NCBI RefSeq assembly: GCF_003324165.1
Contig: NW_025407865.1
Coordinates: 124,001-188,000 of the forward strand
Source: Naegleria lovaniensis
Taxonomy: Eukaryota > Heterolobosea > Eutetramitea > Acrasida > Naegleriidae
Reading direction: 5' to 3'
DNA length: 64,000 bases
Below are positions 21,667 through 34,303 of the stretch, piece by piece. Both the position numbers and the translations under genes were made by a program. The stretch's first letter is position 1; each line of letters starts with the position of its first letter. The notes under the pieces are model-generated. The model did no database searches, was not told the DNA's origin, and saw only the letters and a list, made by a program, of their open reading frames with translations.

Positions 21667-24600
21667 TTATTTGATAGTTTGAACTTCAGAAACAGTATTG
21701 GGGTCCATGTTTTCAATATTTTCGTGTGACTGTACAAAGTGAGTGTTTGGTTGAAATCCAAGAGTTACAGAAGTCCGTGTGGGCATTGGTATGGTCTCTG
21801 CTGGTCTAGCAAAATCGACTGGCAAATTGAAATGACTAAATTCATGTTGAAAGATTGGGAGTTGCGGTAATTGCATGCTTGAAGATGGGTTTAAGGGAAT
21901 TCGAGCTGCAGGAGGAGGTGACACTAGATTCACAACCACTTGTGAAGAATGAGAGCTGGATGAACCTGCCTTACTCACACGTCTGTGTTGATTCTTTGAA
22001 GAAGGAGTGTCAGAGGCGAGATCTACGACGGTTTTTTCTTGTTGACGTTTCAAATAGTTGCTAATGGTGTGTTTTTTCTGTACGGCGGCATCATCTTCAT
22101 AATTAAATGATTCGTTCAAGTAATCATCTGATTCTACTGAATATAACATGTCATGCCATGTCACACCATTAATTTCTTCTAATTTTTCTAGATCTTTCAC
22201 ATGCGACTCAAGTTCTTCATAAATTTTTCCTTTTGGATGCAATGACTCGAGAAGCTTCTGTGTTTCTGATGATCTCTTATCTCGTAGAGTGAAAATTTCT
22301 AGCAACTCTTGTTCAGAAGTAAAGTAACGATATTGATTCTCTTTTACCAGTGTATTCTTAATTAAACCATCCTTAATCACTTGCCTTCTATACATAACCT
22401 CTTCTATAGTTCCTACATTCACAAGTCTGTAAGTGACAACGTTTTTGGTTTGACCGACTCTGTAAGCACGATCCACAGCTATAAGAAATATTTCAAAATA
22501 AGTAGTTGATGCGGGACACGAAAAATTAGTATCATACTAACCTTGTTGATCTGTAGCAGGATTCCATGATATATCTAAAATTATGCATCTGGAAGCTCCT
22601 GTCAACGTGAGTCCAACACCTCCTGCGCCAGTTGTGAGAAGAAAACAGCTATATGACGGGTCTTTTTGAAATAACTCGACTCTGCTTTGTCTCTCTTTTG
22701 TTGACGATATTGTTCCATCAATTCTTAACACCTTCAGCTTTAAATGCTTCCTAATGATATGTTCGACAATGTCAAGCATGGATGTGTATTGTGAAAAAAT
22801 TAAGGTTCTATGGCCGGTTCTCTTGTGTTCTTTGAGTAATTTCACCATCACTGTCAATTTAGAACTTTCAGCAATCAGAGTTTCACAAGGAATGTCAGAA
22901 ACATCAATATGTTCCTCCATTTCTTGAGATAACAATTTTTCAATATTTTCATCATCATCTTCTTCTTCAGAGTTGTCATCAATCTTACTTAAAAATGTGT
23001 CTGCATTAGCATTCAATCTCGGATGGTCACACATTGTTCTCAGCGCAGAAATTGCAGATAAAATACAAGCTCTATCCGTATTTTTGCTCAAAATTTGTCT
23101 AACAGTCTCTGATTTCAAATAGTTAGTGTATAGGACTTCTTGAGCCTTTGCTAAATAACACCATAGCACTAGCTCATTTTTCTGGGAAATCTTAGCTTTT
23201 CCTGTTCCTTGCTTTTTGAGAATGCTCGACATACCAACATTGTGGTCACTTTCAAGTACCTGGCTTTTGAGTCGCTTCAAAAAATAAGTAGAAATTAATG
23301 CTCTCAATTTTTGGCTAAGCTTGTTTCCTAATATTTTCTGGGTATTTGAGGCATCTCTTCGTCGAGATTTCACAATGTCAAGTTCATAATTTTTCTTAAA
23401 TTCACTTCTATTTCCAAGAATGTTATTTCCATAAAATATGTAATCGTATATAGCCCACATTTCAACTAGCTTGTTCATTAAAGGCGTTCCCGTCAGACAA
23501 AATTTTGCCTTACTCGTAACCTTTCTCAAATTTGTAGCAATAGCAGTCTTTTCATTCTTGATTTGATGAGCTTCATCAACAATGGTAACGTCAAACTCTT
23601 GCTTTGCACAAATGGATGCAAATAATCCAATCTTGGAAACCAAGGTTCTATAAGTTGTGATTAGCACACCTGGATGTTTTTTGGTGTGACTGTGGAATGA
23701 TTTTATCATGTATTCAAATTCTGACTTTTGTAGAGCATGGAAGAGATACGGAGTAACAAGGGGAGCCCACTGACGCAATTCACTAATCCACGTCTGCAAA
23801 ACGGACAATGGAGCTACAACCAAAAAGCGCTTTCCTGCTTCAGCTGCTGCAATTCCAGATAAGAAACTCGATAATTGTACAGTTTTGCCAAGCCCCTACA
23901 TGAGTTGAAGTTGTGAGTAAAAAGAAAGACCATAAAGACTTATGCCTGCTTACCATTTCATCTGCCAAAATGCCGCCTCTGTAAGTACTATCATTATATC
24001 GTTGATTTAGCCATTTGATTCCCTCTTTTTGAAAGCTGTAAAGCTTGTTATACATTCTTCCTTCTAGCATGAAGTTCTGGAGGTAATAGGTGGCATCATC
24101 ACCTTCATCATCTGTCTTCCAACCATTTGGTAACTCTGTGAGCTTGGGAGGATTTTTGATAAGCCTCTTGTATTTCGATTTTAACTGGGCGGTGCTTTGG
24201 GTAGTTTCTGATTGGGTCGCCTCTTCAATTTCTATTAAGGCATTGACATCAATATCGTCACTATTAATGGATATCAAATCAATTTCTTGAGACATGGTCG
24301 TTTCTTCAAATTCTTCATCATCTTCAGTTTCTTCTCCTGTTTCAATCTCCTCCTCATCTGTATGGACCTGTATGACTGCTTCCTCTTCTTCCTCAATTTG
24401 GTTGGTGCTTTGAGAGTCTTCAGCATCATCGTCCACAATAAAATCTTCCAGATCTCTTTCAATAATGCGTTTCTTTTTCTTAATTTTTTCTGTAATATTG
24501 GAACCAAATACAATATGTTCATCTTCTGATGAATCATCTCTTTGCTGTTTGGAAGGTTTAGCACTCGTTGTTTTTTTCAGTTTTTTTGATGAATGATTAG

Positions 24601-25066
24601 TCTGTTTGTAATGCAGAATGGCTTGCAAGTCTTTGGATGCTTCCTCATCGGATGAAATTACGATGGCACTACTACTATTTTGACTGTTGGAATGGACATT
24701 GTTGTTACTAGCTGTTCCGTGATCATCATCGGTTTCGGAATCAGATATCATGGATATGGTACATCTCGGAGGAGAGGAAGAAGCAATTCCTTGCTCTTTC
24801 TTCTTCCTATAACTCAATAGACTTTTCTGAATGGTAGGAACTGTATTTTCCTTCTTCTTGGTCTTCTTACGTTGCGGTTTATCGTCAATCTCCTCCGATG
24901 ATTCAAAGGAATCATACAGTTGGTCTTTTGGTCGTTTGCTTTGTTGCGTTGATGGGTTACTTTTTGAAAAACTATTGCTGTTACTACGAATTGGACGAAT
25001 TGGGGTTGCATTTAATACCACATCTTCTTCATCCTCCGAAACATCAAATACGATGGGTGGCGTCAT
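21667..25066 (-). CDS. ERCC6L: SNF2-family DNA translocase, ERCC6L/PICH type
   Basis: ATP-driven double-stranded DNA translocase. Exons 25066-23954, 23895-22542 and 22478-21667 (1092 residues; introns 58 and 63 nt). Residues 1 to about 320 are acidic and Ser-rich, presumably disordered. The helicase core starts at YSFQKEGIKWL, with Walker A DEMGLGKT (split by intron 1), VDEAHQIKN, LTGTPLMNK, LIFSQYTSMLDIVEHII, LLTTGAGGVGLTLTGA and the join DQQ/AVDRAYRVGQTKNV. The part after the core, MYRRQVIKDGLIKN then YRYFTSEQELLEIFTL, matches ERCC6L, the factor that coats ultrafine anaphase bridges. CSB/Rad26 is the main alternative and is less likely given that block. Vertebrate-type TPRs are absent. Confidence 0.88.
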
Positions 25067-25232
25067 CGATTATGTTCCATCCGTGGCTGGAATGCTTCTA
25101 TTTTTTTTGAAAGAAATACCACAAAAAATTTCGTGTTTCACAAATTTCAATTTGTTGAGGTTCATAAAATTCATGGTTTTGTGGTGTTTGGATTGAAACG
25201 TCTCTGCTGTATAACTATTCTGTTCAGAACAA

Positions 25233-26138
25233 TTATTTCCAATCTCCAATAACCTTTGTTTGGAATAAATCTCTGGCAATTTCTTTCACTTGTTCCAAGG
25301 ATTTGCCAAATGTGTCAACATACACAGACTCCACTTGCTCGTTTGTTTTTTCATTGTGTTCCTTCAATTTTTGAAGAATTTCTGAAGTCGAAAGCTGCGC
25401 ATTAACACGATCTTGAGCTTCTTCAAGTGTAAGATTGTTACGTTTACATAATCTTTCAAGTCTATCGTTAACGTTGGACACGTCAATGACCCATACCTGG
25501 TCAATACCATGTTGCCAATCCGCCTCAACCAAAACTGCAGCTTCTATTAGACACACAACTTTGTAATTTTCTGTGGCCATGTCTTCAGCTTTTTTCATCT
25601 CAATTTCAATGAGACGTCTAATTTCTGGCCAAACAATATCTGTCAATTTTTTCATTAATTGTTGATCTTTAAAAACAATTCTTCCTGTATCATTGATATT
25701 ACATCCAAAGTTATTGAATTCAATTTGATAAACGTATTTTGTCAGCACAAAAAATAATTAATTAATTATTGTTTATCTCATGTTCGAAATCCACTCACCC
25801 AATACTCTCCTATTAATTTGACGAGTTTGTGCATCCACAAGTAATGATGGATCTTCCCCTAATTTTTCTTTCACTAATGATCCGAATGCTTCAATCACTT
25901 GATGATAACATGGCGTATCGACCTCATAGGCTTTCCATCCGAGTTCATCTGTCGGAATGATATGAAAATGAATGAGCGGTACATTTGAATGAGTATTCGC
26001 TTCGGAAGATGATGATTGCTGTTTGGTTTGCAATGTTTCATGCTCTGTTATTAATTCTCGGAGATAATTCATCATGGTGGATTTTCCAGAACAAATTCCA
26101 CCGGTGATCCCGATGGTTTTGAGCTTGTTTGTAGACAT
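25233..26138 (-). CDS. Dephospho-CoA kinase
   Basis: Last step of coenzyme A synthesis: ATP phosphorylates the 3'-hydroxyl of dephospho-CoA. Exons 26138-25799 and 25684-25233 (263 residues; 114-nt intron, GTGAGT donor, CAG acceptor). The P-loop reads GITGGICSGKST. The splice join gives INRRVLG/RIVFKDQQLMKKLTDIVWP, which matches the CoaE block RRxLGxIVFxDxxxLxxLxxIvHP. Further motifs are VCLIEAAVLVEADW and the late NNLTLEEAQDRVNAQLS. Part of the intron is open in the second exon's frame, which could mislead gene finders. Here it is a stand-alone kinase rather than the fused animal COASY. Confidence 0.9.
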
Positions 26139-26863
26139 TTTTTAATGTTGACAAGTTTCAAGAGCTTTCAAATGGTTGTTAGAAGGTTGGGGTATCAAGA
26201 CAGCTAAACTATTGGAAAGACTGACTGTCATCAGCGAAAGCAGTGTTAAATAACTCCTTATCATCATGAGAGCGACGTCCATCTCAACACTGGTTCCATC
26301 GTATACTCACAATCTTGCACATGGGAGATAAAACTCCTTTCACATGCCTCAATGAATTTTCGTTTTCCTTATTTTCGAATATTTTCACTGTCAATCTCTA
26401 CATCTAAAAATCGAAACATATTTTCCATTTTATAAACAATCACATGACATGTCATGCGATTCACAACCTTGACTTTCGCGAACTCTGCTCTAAAATTTTC
26501 CATTCTCTTCTTAATTGTGAATTTTTTTGGACCTCACTAAAAAAGTCCAAATGCAATGTCGTGCCAATTCTGATCTGAGAAAGCATACTTGGAGACTCGT
26601 TATTAAACCAAGCAGTCAACTGAAATATGGATTTTTGAGATGCATTATGTTGAAGATGCACTCCATGTTAGGAAAAGAGATGATACATTTTAAGAGTAGG
26701 AAGTTTCTTTTGTTGGGTTCAATCCGTTCGAGTGGAATTTATGCATAGATGTGTAGAACTCAGGTGTCACAAGAAAATAATTCTTCATTCACAACTGATT
26801 GCCTTTTCCACGTCTAGAAGAATTTCGCTTTTTAAATGCAAGTGTTCTTCATACATTTCTACA
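26139..26863. other. Intergenic stretch with a 14-bp palindrome
   Basis: About 725 bases upstream of two divergent genes. No gene is supported. CATGACATGTCATG at 26443-26456 is a perfect palindrome, and GGAC/GTCC arms near 26530-26555 form a weak hairpin. Either could be a control site; neither is a known element. Confidence 0.4.
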
Positions 26864-28877
26864 ATGTCAAAAAGAAAACACGAGATCATCAAGCAGCCAA
26901 CACTCTCAAACAATTCACTTTTTCCAAAATACAATGTACTTTCATTCCAATCGAGCGGATTTCGACAATGTTGAACAAGACGATTATGACTTGTTCTTTT
27001 GTATGTCAGACGACACTCCTAATACCTCTTCCGATATGCTTCAGAATGATCTCGAAGGAGCCAAGCGAGATTTCAGCAGCAGCGACTCGGGAAGTTGTAG
27101 CTCAATGGATATTCACCAAGACGATGACCTGTCTTCAGATTCACCAAAATGAATCTGTTTTCCTCGCGATTTAATCAATGGCCTGGTTTCCAATCGACAT
27201 CTATGAAATGCTGGAATATGGCTGAAGAAGAAGACGGGTTCTTGCCTGAAGCTGAAGTGAGCTTTGTCAATGAAACCAATTCTTTCCATGCTGGACAGAT
27301 GCCTATGTTGTCTGCCCATGTTGGAATGGAACGTGAATCATCAGTCGCCATGTTGTATGCTCCTTTCACAGAATCCCCCTACGAGAATTCTGTTGTAGAC
27401 AAGAAATGTTGGCAAATTCCTCAATTCAATGACGCCATCCGTTGCATGTTGCTTCCTCCCATCATTCTCTCTTTCATTTTGGAGTTCATTTAAATATTGA
27501 GGGTGATGTCATGACTCATTCCTTACCAATGGTAAACAACACTCCGAGGCTCCCATCTCGTCCACAACCAAAAATGCATCAGGTTCTTCTGAAGTGAAAG
27601 AATCTTCGTGCAGAACTCCAAATGTTACCGAGACATTGGACACATTTAATATTCAACTCAGCTCTAGCTCTAGAAGTGATCTTGACGGAAGCAGCACTGA
27701 GCCAGAAACTTCGAGCCCAATTACAAATTCTTGCAGTACCAAAGGTAAATCGACTCATACCAACAACTCATCTCCCAAGAGAAAGCGCACTCTCATTTGT
27801 GACTCTGAAACAGAGGGAAGTACAGAGGACGACCAGTGTTTGGTCATTGACGATAATTTAACAGAAAACATCACCATCCTTGACAAGCAGAGACAGCAAC
27901 TTCAGCGAAGAACCAAGGCTCCAAATCCAGAAAAGAAACTTCGAAAGAAGAAAATTAGTGCCACCACAAAGAAGTCTGCTTGTCCAAGAGAGGAACCAAA
28001 GCGAGAAGACGCAACGAACAAGGAAATTATCCAACCTTCGGCTAGCTTGTGCTCAGAAGAATTTAACAATTCCAATCATAGTCCTGTAACATCTACACTC
28101 AATTTAGTTGATTTTGGTGTAGAATTTCCTAATGTTCCTCACTTAAAGATTGAGCTCGACATGCCATGTCAAGACAATTACGTGAAACCTTCTATTTACA
28201 ACAAGCAAGGCAAATGGACCAAGGACGATTCCATCCTTTCAAAATTTAAAGTAATAGTCTCCACTAGTGGTGGAATGAAGAACATTGATGTTTCCAAGAT
28301 GAGGTTACTGGTAGTCACTCAAAAGAACACTAGCAAGCCAGATGGAGCCATTCTCAATGTTAATCTCATCACAGATTCACAGTACGTGACTCCCAAGTCC
28401 AACAAGCCCATGACCATGTACTATTTGGATAAGGATCCCAACGAGAATGATCTTCTTCAAGTCATTGAGATTGAACAATACGAAAAAAACCAAGCGATTT
28501 TCACTTGTCAAGTTTCCTCCTCCAACAACTCTGGATGGAAGAATAAGTATCACGAGTACAAATTGATTGCCATTGAGACCAGCTCTGCGGATCATTATGG
28601 ATGCTTATCGGAAGGTTTTAAGGTAGCCAAGTGTCCCAAGCGTAAAGACCTTGCTTCTGAGGAGTCTCGTCAATGTAGTACTAGTGATAATGCATCAAAC
28701 AGTGCTGGGAGTGAGATGATTGTATCATCTACCGCTGTTGATGATTCAGAAGTTGTGCTGGAGCATGTATACGTTGAAGAAAATAACAAGAAGAGAAAGC
28801 TCAAGGTTTTGGAGCCAACCTTTGTAGTACAAGATGGCAAGAAGTACAAGATTACCATTGAGCCTGTTTCCGAATAA
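26864..28877 (+). CDS. Unrecognised nuclear-type protein; reading frame shifts in the 5' half
   Basis: The 3' part (open from about 27500 to 28877) is firmly coding: a Ser-rich and basic region (SSPKRKRTL, KKLRKKKISATTKK), then a compact domain (SKFKVIVSTSGG, MRLLVVTQKNTSK, MTMYYLDKDPNEND) and a C-terminal block (NNKKRKLKVLEPTFVVQDGKKYKI). The 5' part has protein-like text in successive frames: MSKRKHEIIKQPTLS from 26864, DDYDLFFCMSDDTPNTSS up to about 27149, MNLFSSRFNQWPGFQ up to about 27493, then a third frame to about 27590. Introns with good sites do not link these. The steps after 27100 all go the same way, as if single bases were missing. I do not recognise the family. Basic tracts suggest a nuclear protein, perhaps a lineage-specific regulator. 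Confidence 0.5.
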
Positions 28878-28952
28878 ATCATGGACTCACAAAGTATTTA
28901 AAAAAGTTGTAAATTTACCCTCCTTTTTCTTTTACAATTTCAAATTCAAAAA

Positions 28953-31266
28953 ATGATGAAACAGAAAAGCAGCGGCACCCTAATGTCATCTGACCAAACA
29001 GGCCTCTCCGAAGTAGAGGTTGCTGCTCAATCATCGAGCGGTGGTCTTTCAAGAAAAACTCTTCAAACCATCGAGAGAATGTCGCAATCTTCAAATCAAT
29101 CCCGAACGTCATCCCGACGCATGAGTACTACCACTTCAAACAATCTAGAGAGTGCTGGCAAGGAGGATTCTTCTTCATCATTGAAAAAACCAAGCACTCC
29201 ATCCCGTAGATCATCACAAACTTCATCATCTGCGAACGACAAACTAAATACATTTATGAAATATTTGGAAGATGTTGACAAACAAAGTGCAGTATCTTAC
29301 ACTTCAGAAATTTCTGTCCCTCCACAATCGTCCCAAACAAAAATTATTCCCCCTTCACCTTCTCATTCTTATATTTCCTCAAATTCTTCTGCCTCCAAAG
29401 TACTAAATAATTCTATGGATTTTGACGATTTCTCTCCTCCAAATTCCAATCCAACAGGTATGCTACTTTTCAACATGATGGTTCTTTCTAATTCGTTTAA
29501 CCAATTTTATTAATCTGAACTAGCTGCTGCCGCTTCATTGTATGATGGTGTCAAGTCAAAAATGAATGCTTTAAAGAATAAGGTAGCTGAAAAAGACAGG
29601 AGAATATTATTGCTCGAAGAAAAAATTGCCAAGCTAAAAGAAACTGTAAATAATGCAGAAAAGATATTGTACGTATAATTTTTATCTTAACATTGCAACT
29701 TATGTCATTACCAACACCGTTATCCACTCATTTCAATAATTGCTCAGCTCTGCTCAAGAAAAACAAAAGCTGCAAGAACAACAAAAAGAATTTGAAATTT
29801 CATTTGCCAAACAAGTAAAATTAATAGAAAAACTAGTTAAGGAAAAAGAAGCTCTCAATTCCAAATGTACAGAACTTTGCAAGGATGCAAAAGTAATCGA
29901 TGAAAAATACGATATGAAAATCAAACTTTTGCAAGAGAAGTATGAAGCTGACCTTAAGCGAGCGAAAGAAAATTGGGAAGCCACGGAAAAGGTGAGAAGG
30001 ACAACATGGATGGCAGAAAAAGAGAAGAAAATGAAAGAATTAATTGTCAAGGACATGGAACCCGATATTCAGAGAATGTTGCTTTCGCACAAACAAGAAA
30101 AAGCAAAACTTGAAGACTTTTATCAAAATGAAATGAGAAAACAAAAAGTGGATCTATTGAAACAAGCTGATTTAAAAATGGAAGAGTTGAAGGAAAAATT
30201 CAAGAGGGAGTTAGACGCGTCCTTAGAAAAGACACGACAAGAAAATTATGCTGAAGTGGAGCAGCAAAAGTTAAGACGAAACAAAGAGCTTGAAGAAATT
30301 GAAGCACGTTATAGCTTGCAAGTCAAGCAGGAGCGAGATCGAGCAGAGAAATTGCTTATGGAAGAGCGAAAGCTGTATCAAGACAATCTCGAAAAAATCA
30401 AAGCTCGCGAACGTGAACTAGAAGACAAGCACAGAGAAGAAGTTGAGAAAATTCACAAAGATTATGACAAGAGGCAACAAGAAGACATTAATACACTCAA
30501 GGCTAAATGGGACATTGAGAAGGAGCAATGGCAAAACAATTTTATTCAAAAGTGTCAAACTGATTTCAAAGAGAAACAAAAGACTCTAAGAGACAAGATG
30601 AATACTCAACTTGAAGAACAAGTGGTTGAAATTACCAATAAGCTGCAAGACGACTTTTTCGAGCAACGGCAAAAACTGCAAGCTGACTATGAGAAGCGAA
30701 TTGCCAAACTACGAACAGAATGCGACGCAGAAGTGAATCGCGTAAAAGAGGAAAGTAATGAATGGAAAGACAAGTACATGACAAGTGCCAAGTCTGCAAG
30801 TACTCTAGAATCGAAACTCAAAGAAAAGGAACAGACCATCATGGAATTCCAAACTCGAATCGAGGAGCAAGAGAACACCATTTCCACTCTTAAAAAGAAG
30901 ATGAGTAAGAAGGAAGAAGATCTCTCCTCCACCATGAAAGACATTCGCGAAGAGCTCGAAAGTAAGATCAAACAATTGGAAAATCAAATCATGGATGGAG
31001 AAGCTGAAAGAACTTCACTCGAAGAAACCATTCAACGCCTCGAGAAGGAACACAAAGAAGAAATTGACTCACTCCTTGATCAAAAGAGCAATGAAATGGA
31101 AGCTCTCATGACCAACATCAAACAAGTCATTTCCAAAAAGGATTCTCAATTACAAGACCTCTCAGAGAAACTCTCTCTATCAGAGCAGAAATTAAGACAA
31201 ACTGAGTCTCTTCTTGCCAAGCAACGTCAAGAGCTCATCGAAGACGATGATGACTTTGATTTGTAA
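28953..31266 (+). CDS. CEP131: CEP131/AZI1-like centrosome and basal-body protein
   Basis: Exons 28953-29457, 29524-29668 and 29748-31266 (722 residues; introns 66 and 79 nt, donors GTATGC and GTACGT). Residues 1 to about 165 are Ser/Thr-rich and disordered. From about 170 to the end it is nearly continuous coiled coil. The block TTWMAEKEKKMKELIVKDME followed by PDIQRMLLSHKQE is the signature of CEP131 (EKTKKIKExTVxGLEPEIQ then LIxxHKQE in animals). CEP131 sits at centriolar satellites and basal bodies and is needed for building or maintaining cilia. In an amoeboflagellate it would act at the basal bodies made during flagellate differentiation. The protein ends in an acidic patch, EDDDDFDL. 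Much of the length is generic coiled coil, so the call rests on that one block. Confidence 0.8.
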
Positions 31267-31334
31267 TCGAGTAATTGAGGCTCGAGAAATTGAGAGGTTT
31301 ACAATTTTCAAAAAAAACAACAAACATCAACGTA

Positions 31335-32294
31335 ATGGCAGGAAAGAGAAAAAGAGCATCTGCGGCAGAAAACGACGAAGACTACAGTGGCGCTGCTGAG
31401 GAGGAATCCAGAGACACTCAGGAAAGTAATAAGGAAGAACCATCTGAGAAAGAGGAAGAGGCTTCCCCAAAACCAAAAGAGAAGAAGAAGAAAACTAAGA
31501 AGAAGGAATCAACAGCCTCGACGAAGAAGGCTTCTTCATCAGCCGGGAAGAAGTCAACCACAGCAAGCTCCAAGAAAGGATCAAAGCCTGTCATCAAATC
31601 AGAGTCAGAAGCAAGAAATATGATACTAGAGTATATGAAGGCTCAAAACAGGTAGGTTGAGCCTTGTCAACGGTTTTTGAATTTTGTTCTTACCCATTTG
31701 CATAGACCGTACTCTCTTCAACAAGTCATTGATAATTTGGGAGGCCAAATCAAAAAAGCAATGGCCACAAAGTGTATCGATAAGCTTGAGCAAGAAGGAG
31801 AGTTGGTATTGAAAGCAAATGGAAAGCAAAAACTATGGTACCGAAATCAAACCGACCTTGAGGTCTTGTCCAAAGAGGAGCTGAAGGAAATTGATAATGA
31901 CATTAAGGATATTCAGAAAGATATTGCTGCTGTCAAGTCAGACAATCAGAAGCGCGCCTCTGAACTGGCCAGAATTCAGAAAGCACCAACCACGGTACAG
32001 CTTGTTTCTATTGTGGCAACACAGCGCGAAGAGCTTGCTGCAAAAAAGCAAAAATTAGAAAAGCTTGAGAGCGGCTCTATTCAATTAGTGTCTCCTGAGG
32101 AAAAGAAGAAGGCACTTGTTGATCTTGATAAGTACTTGAAGGAGTGGAAGAAACGAAAGAACCTTGCGATGAGCATTTTCGACAGCTGCAGCGAGACTTG
32201 TGAAACCAATCCTTCTGAATTGCTGGAAGAAATTGGAATGGACACTGACGAAAGCGTGGGTGTTGATATGAAAACCATGGGACGCCTTTATTGA
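31335..32294 (+). CDS. PSMC3IP: Meiotic recombination factor HOP2 (PSMC3IP)
   Basis: With MND1, HOP2 stimulates the recombinases DMC1 and RAD51 during homologous pairing. Exons 31335-31651 and 31706-32294 (301 residues; 54-nt intron, GTAGGT donor). A Lys/Glu/Ser-rich start of about 85 residues, longer than in animals, precedes the winged helix: ILEYMKAQNRPYSLQQVIDN (joined across the intron) and KCIDKLEQEGELV with GKQKLWYRNQ, matching the human ILRYLNEQNRPYSxQDV and GKQKIYFADQ. A coiled coil follows, then VSPEEKKKALVDLDKYLKEW with KKRKNLAM and EEIGMDTDESV, again matching HOP2. The gene is intact. It follows CEP131 on the same strand at short distance with its own start. Confidence 0.93.
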
Positions 32295-32746
32295 TAGCTT
32301 GTTGTTGTCATATTTTTCACAAACAATACAACGTTCTTATTGGGCAAAGAACCATTAAAACCTGAGCATGTGAATTTTCAAAGTCAATCAACTTGTCACA
32401 CATTTACTTTTTTCTCCGTGCCTTTTTTAGAGCCAACCATCTCATGTTGCAATCTTCGTCTTCGGAAGGTTCCTGTCCAGTCACGACTCATTAATTTTAA
32501 TATTCAAAAAAGCAACATCACACCTGAACCGAAATCCGAGCTGAGGATTTTTCCAATATCGAGGATCATTAGTATCATCACAACACAAACCATCCTCTCT
32601 CTCGCCTAACAACTGCTCTTCTTTTTGAATTTATTTGAAACTACGAAACGGATTAATTTTCATTATCATCATCGAGAATCCATCCGAGCACAACAACAAC
32701 AACATCACAACCACCACTTCATCATCATCATAACAACATCACAAAA
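32295..32746. other. Intergenic stretch, nothing recognised
   Basis: About 450 bases between the HOP2 stop and the TLC gene. The open frame near 32340-32609 lacks an ATG start and reads as non-coding. The right end is rich in CAT/CAA repeats (ACAACAACAACAT), as expected for a 5' UTR. Confidence 0.45.
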
Positions 32747-33963
32747 ATGATTGATCTGAATATAGCCTTATCTCAATTAACCATCACGATGCAACAAAAT
32801 GTCTACTCGTCATGGACCGAAGACTATTCAATTTGTTTTGTAACCTTTCTCAACTCCATTCTGTTTCATACCATGATTTATTTGGTTCTCTCTCCGTTGC
32901 TCTCCCGACACTTTAAATCGTATCGTGAAGGAGATGAAGAAACAAAAATTGAATGGAATTCAAGAGTCGTGAGTAATGTTCATGCCATTCTCTATGTCTT
33001 GTTGAGTTGTTATGCCATCTTGGTGGAAGATGCGTTTCCTAATTTGTCCATTGATGAAAGTACAAAGATGGCACGAGTGGCTGTTCTTTATGCTGGTGGA
33101 TACTTTTTCTATGACTTGTTGTTAATTGTTAGATATCCAAGTAAGTATTGGTGTTGTGTGTGTGCGTGAGTGTCGTTTGAATTCATATTTCAATATAAAT
33201 CCTCTCCTCATTGGTCAACTGTATCAATGTTGAATGAATCGAATGGAAATGATGTTGGTCAACAACAAAACACTGTTACTACAACATGAACACTCACGCT
33301 TAATGTGTGCCTTTCATTGACTTCAATGAACACACGTGTTGTTGCACGCTTCATATAATGACGCTTCACTTGAAAATTTTGCCTTTCGAATTCTTAATTT
33401 GGGAAACAAAACATTTCGGACAAAAATTTATTTTTCCGTTCACTATTCGGACCTTTACAGAGCTTGGAGGAATTGCCATGCTCCTTCATCATGGTTTTGT
33501 CTTGGTCGGAATTATTTGTATCTGGTTTTGTGACAAGTATTGGGTAGTTTTGTGTTATTATTCAATTCTTGAAGTGTCAACACCTTTTGTGAACGGAAGG
33601 TGGTTTTTGATGTGTTGCGGATTGAAGGATTCAGTTTATTACTGGATGAATAATTTATTGGTGTGGCTTGTTTTTGGATTGTGCAGGTGAGTAGCTTGGA
33701 GAATTGTTTTCGAAAATTTATCATGAAATTTCATTCTGTGAAATGAATTTCCTTGTAATGACCTCAGAATGCCATTTGTGATTTTCGGACCCTACTTGAT
33801 CTATGTCAACAACACGAGAATGTTTGCACACAATACATTCTTGGCGATTTTCCTCTATATTCAAATTGCAAACATTAGCATGTTGAATGTTTACTGGTAT
33901 AGTCTCATGTCCAAGAAGTTGGTTCAAACCGCTTCTTCCATGTTGAAAGGAAAGAAGGAATAA
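32747..33963 (+). CDS. TLC-domain membrane protein
   Basis: Exons 32747-33140, 33461-33686 and 33768-33963 (271 residues; introns 320 and 81 nt, donors GTAAGT and GTGAGT). The TRAM-LAG1-CLN8 (TLC) fold shows as multiple membrane helices with the markers WNSRVVSNVHAILYVLLS, YFFYDLLLIVRYP, the spliced KLGGIAMLLHHGFVLVG (the conserved His-His of TLC proteins) and LEVSTPFVNGRWFL. The ending is basic (SMLKGKKE), like an ER retention tail. TLC proteins include ceramide synthases and plasma-membrane lipid regulators (TLCD, TMEM56). The ceramide-synthase Lag1 motif is not complete here, so a TLCD4-like lipid regulator is more likely. The first intron is the longest of the short set. Confidence 0.85.
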
Positions 33964-34303
33964 TGTTTTTGTAAATAATTTTTTTAATTATTTCATTTAA
34001 TAATTATTAAACAACAAAAATTAATTTATAAAATGTTAAAATGTAAACAATACACAACGGAAATTCATTGATTAGAAAATAATAATATCAACACCACAGT
34101 GCCATGGAGCGACAAGTGTCGTTGCAGCTCTAAGGCTTTCCAAAAAGAGACTTTTTGACTAATTCCCCATACTATATTAATGCATTGGACAAAAATGATT
34201 CAACACTTTTATTTTAGTGTCATGTGTCCTTCCCTTTTTGAACTAAAATCATCCATTCCTTCTCCCACTCATCAACTCTAACTACTTTTAAGAATTAAAG
34301 AAA
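33964..34303. other. Intergenic AT-rich stretch
   Basis: About 340 bases. TTTAATAATTATTAAA at 33996-34011 is a perfect 16-bp palindrome just after the TLC stop, another AT-rich 3'-flank hairpin. Nothing else is recognised. Confidence 0.4.

Noticed and set aside
25685-25748. Open frame extending the second dephospho-CoA kinase exon upstream
   Set aside because: The CAG acceptor before GAAGAATTG joins perfectly to the CoaE consensus; the extra codons are intron.
32340-32609. 89-codon plus-strand frame after HOP2
   Set aside because: No ATG start and no protein-like pattern; best read as flanking sequence.
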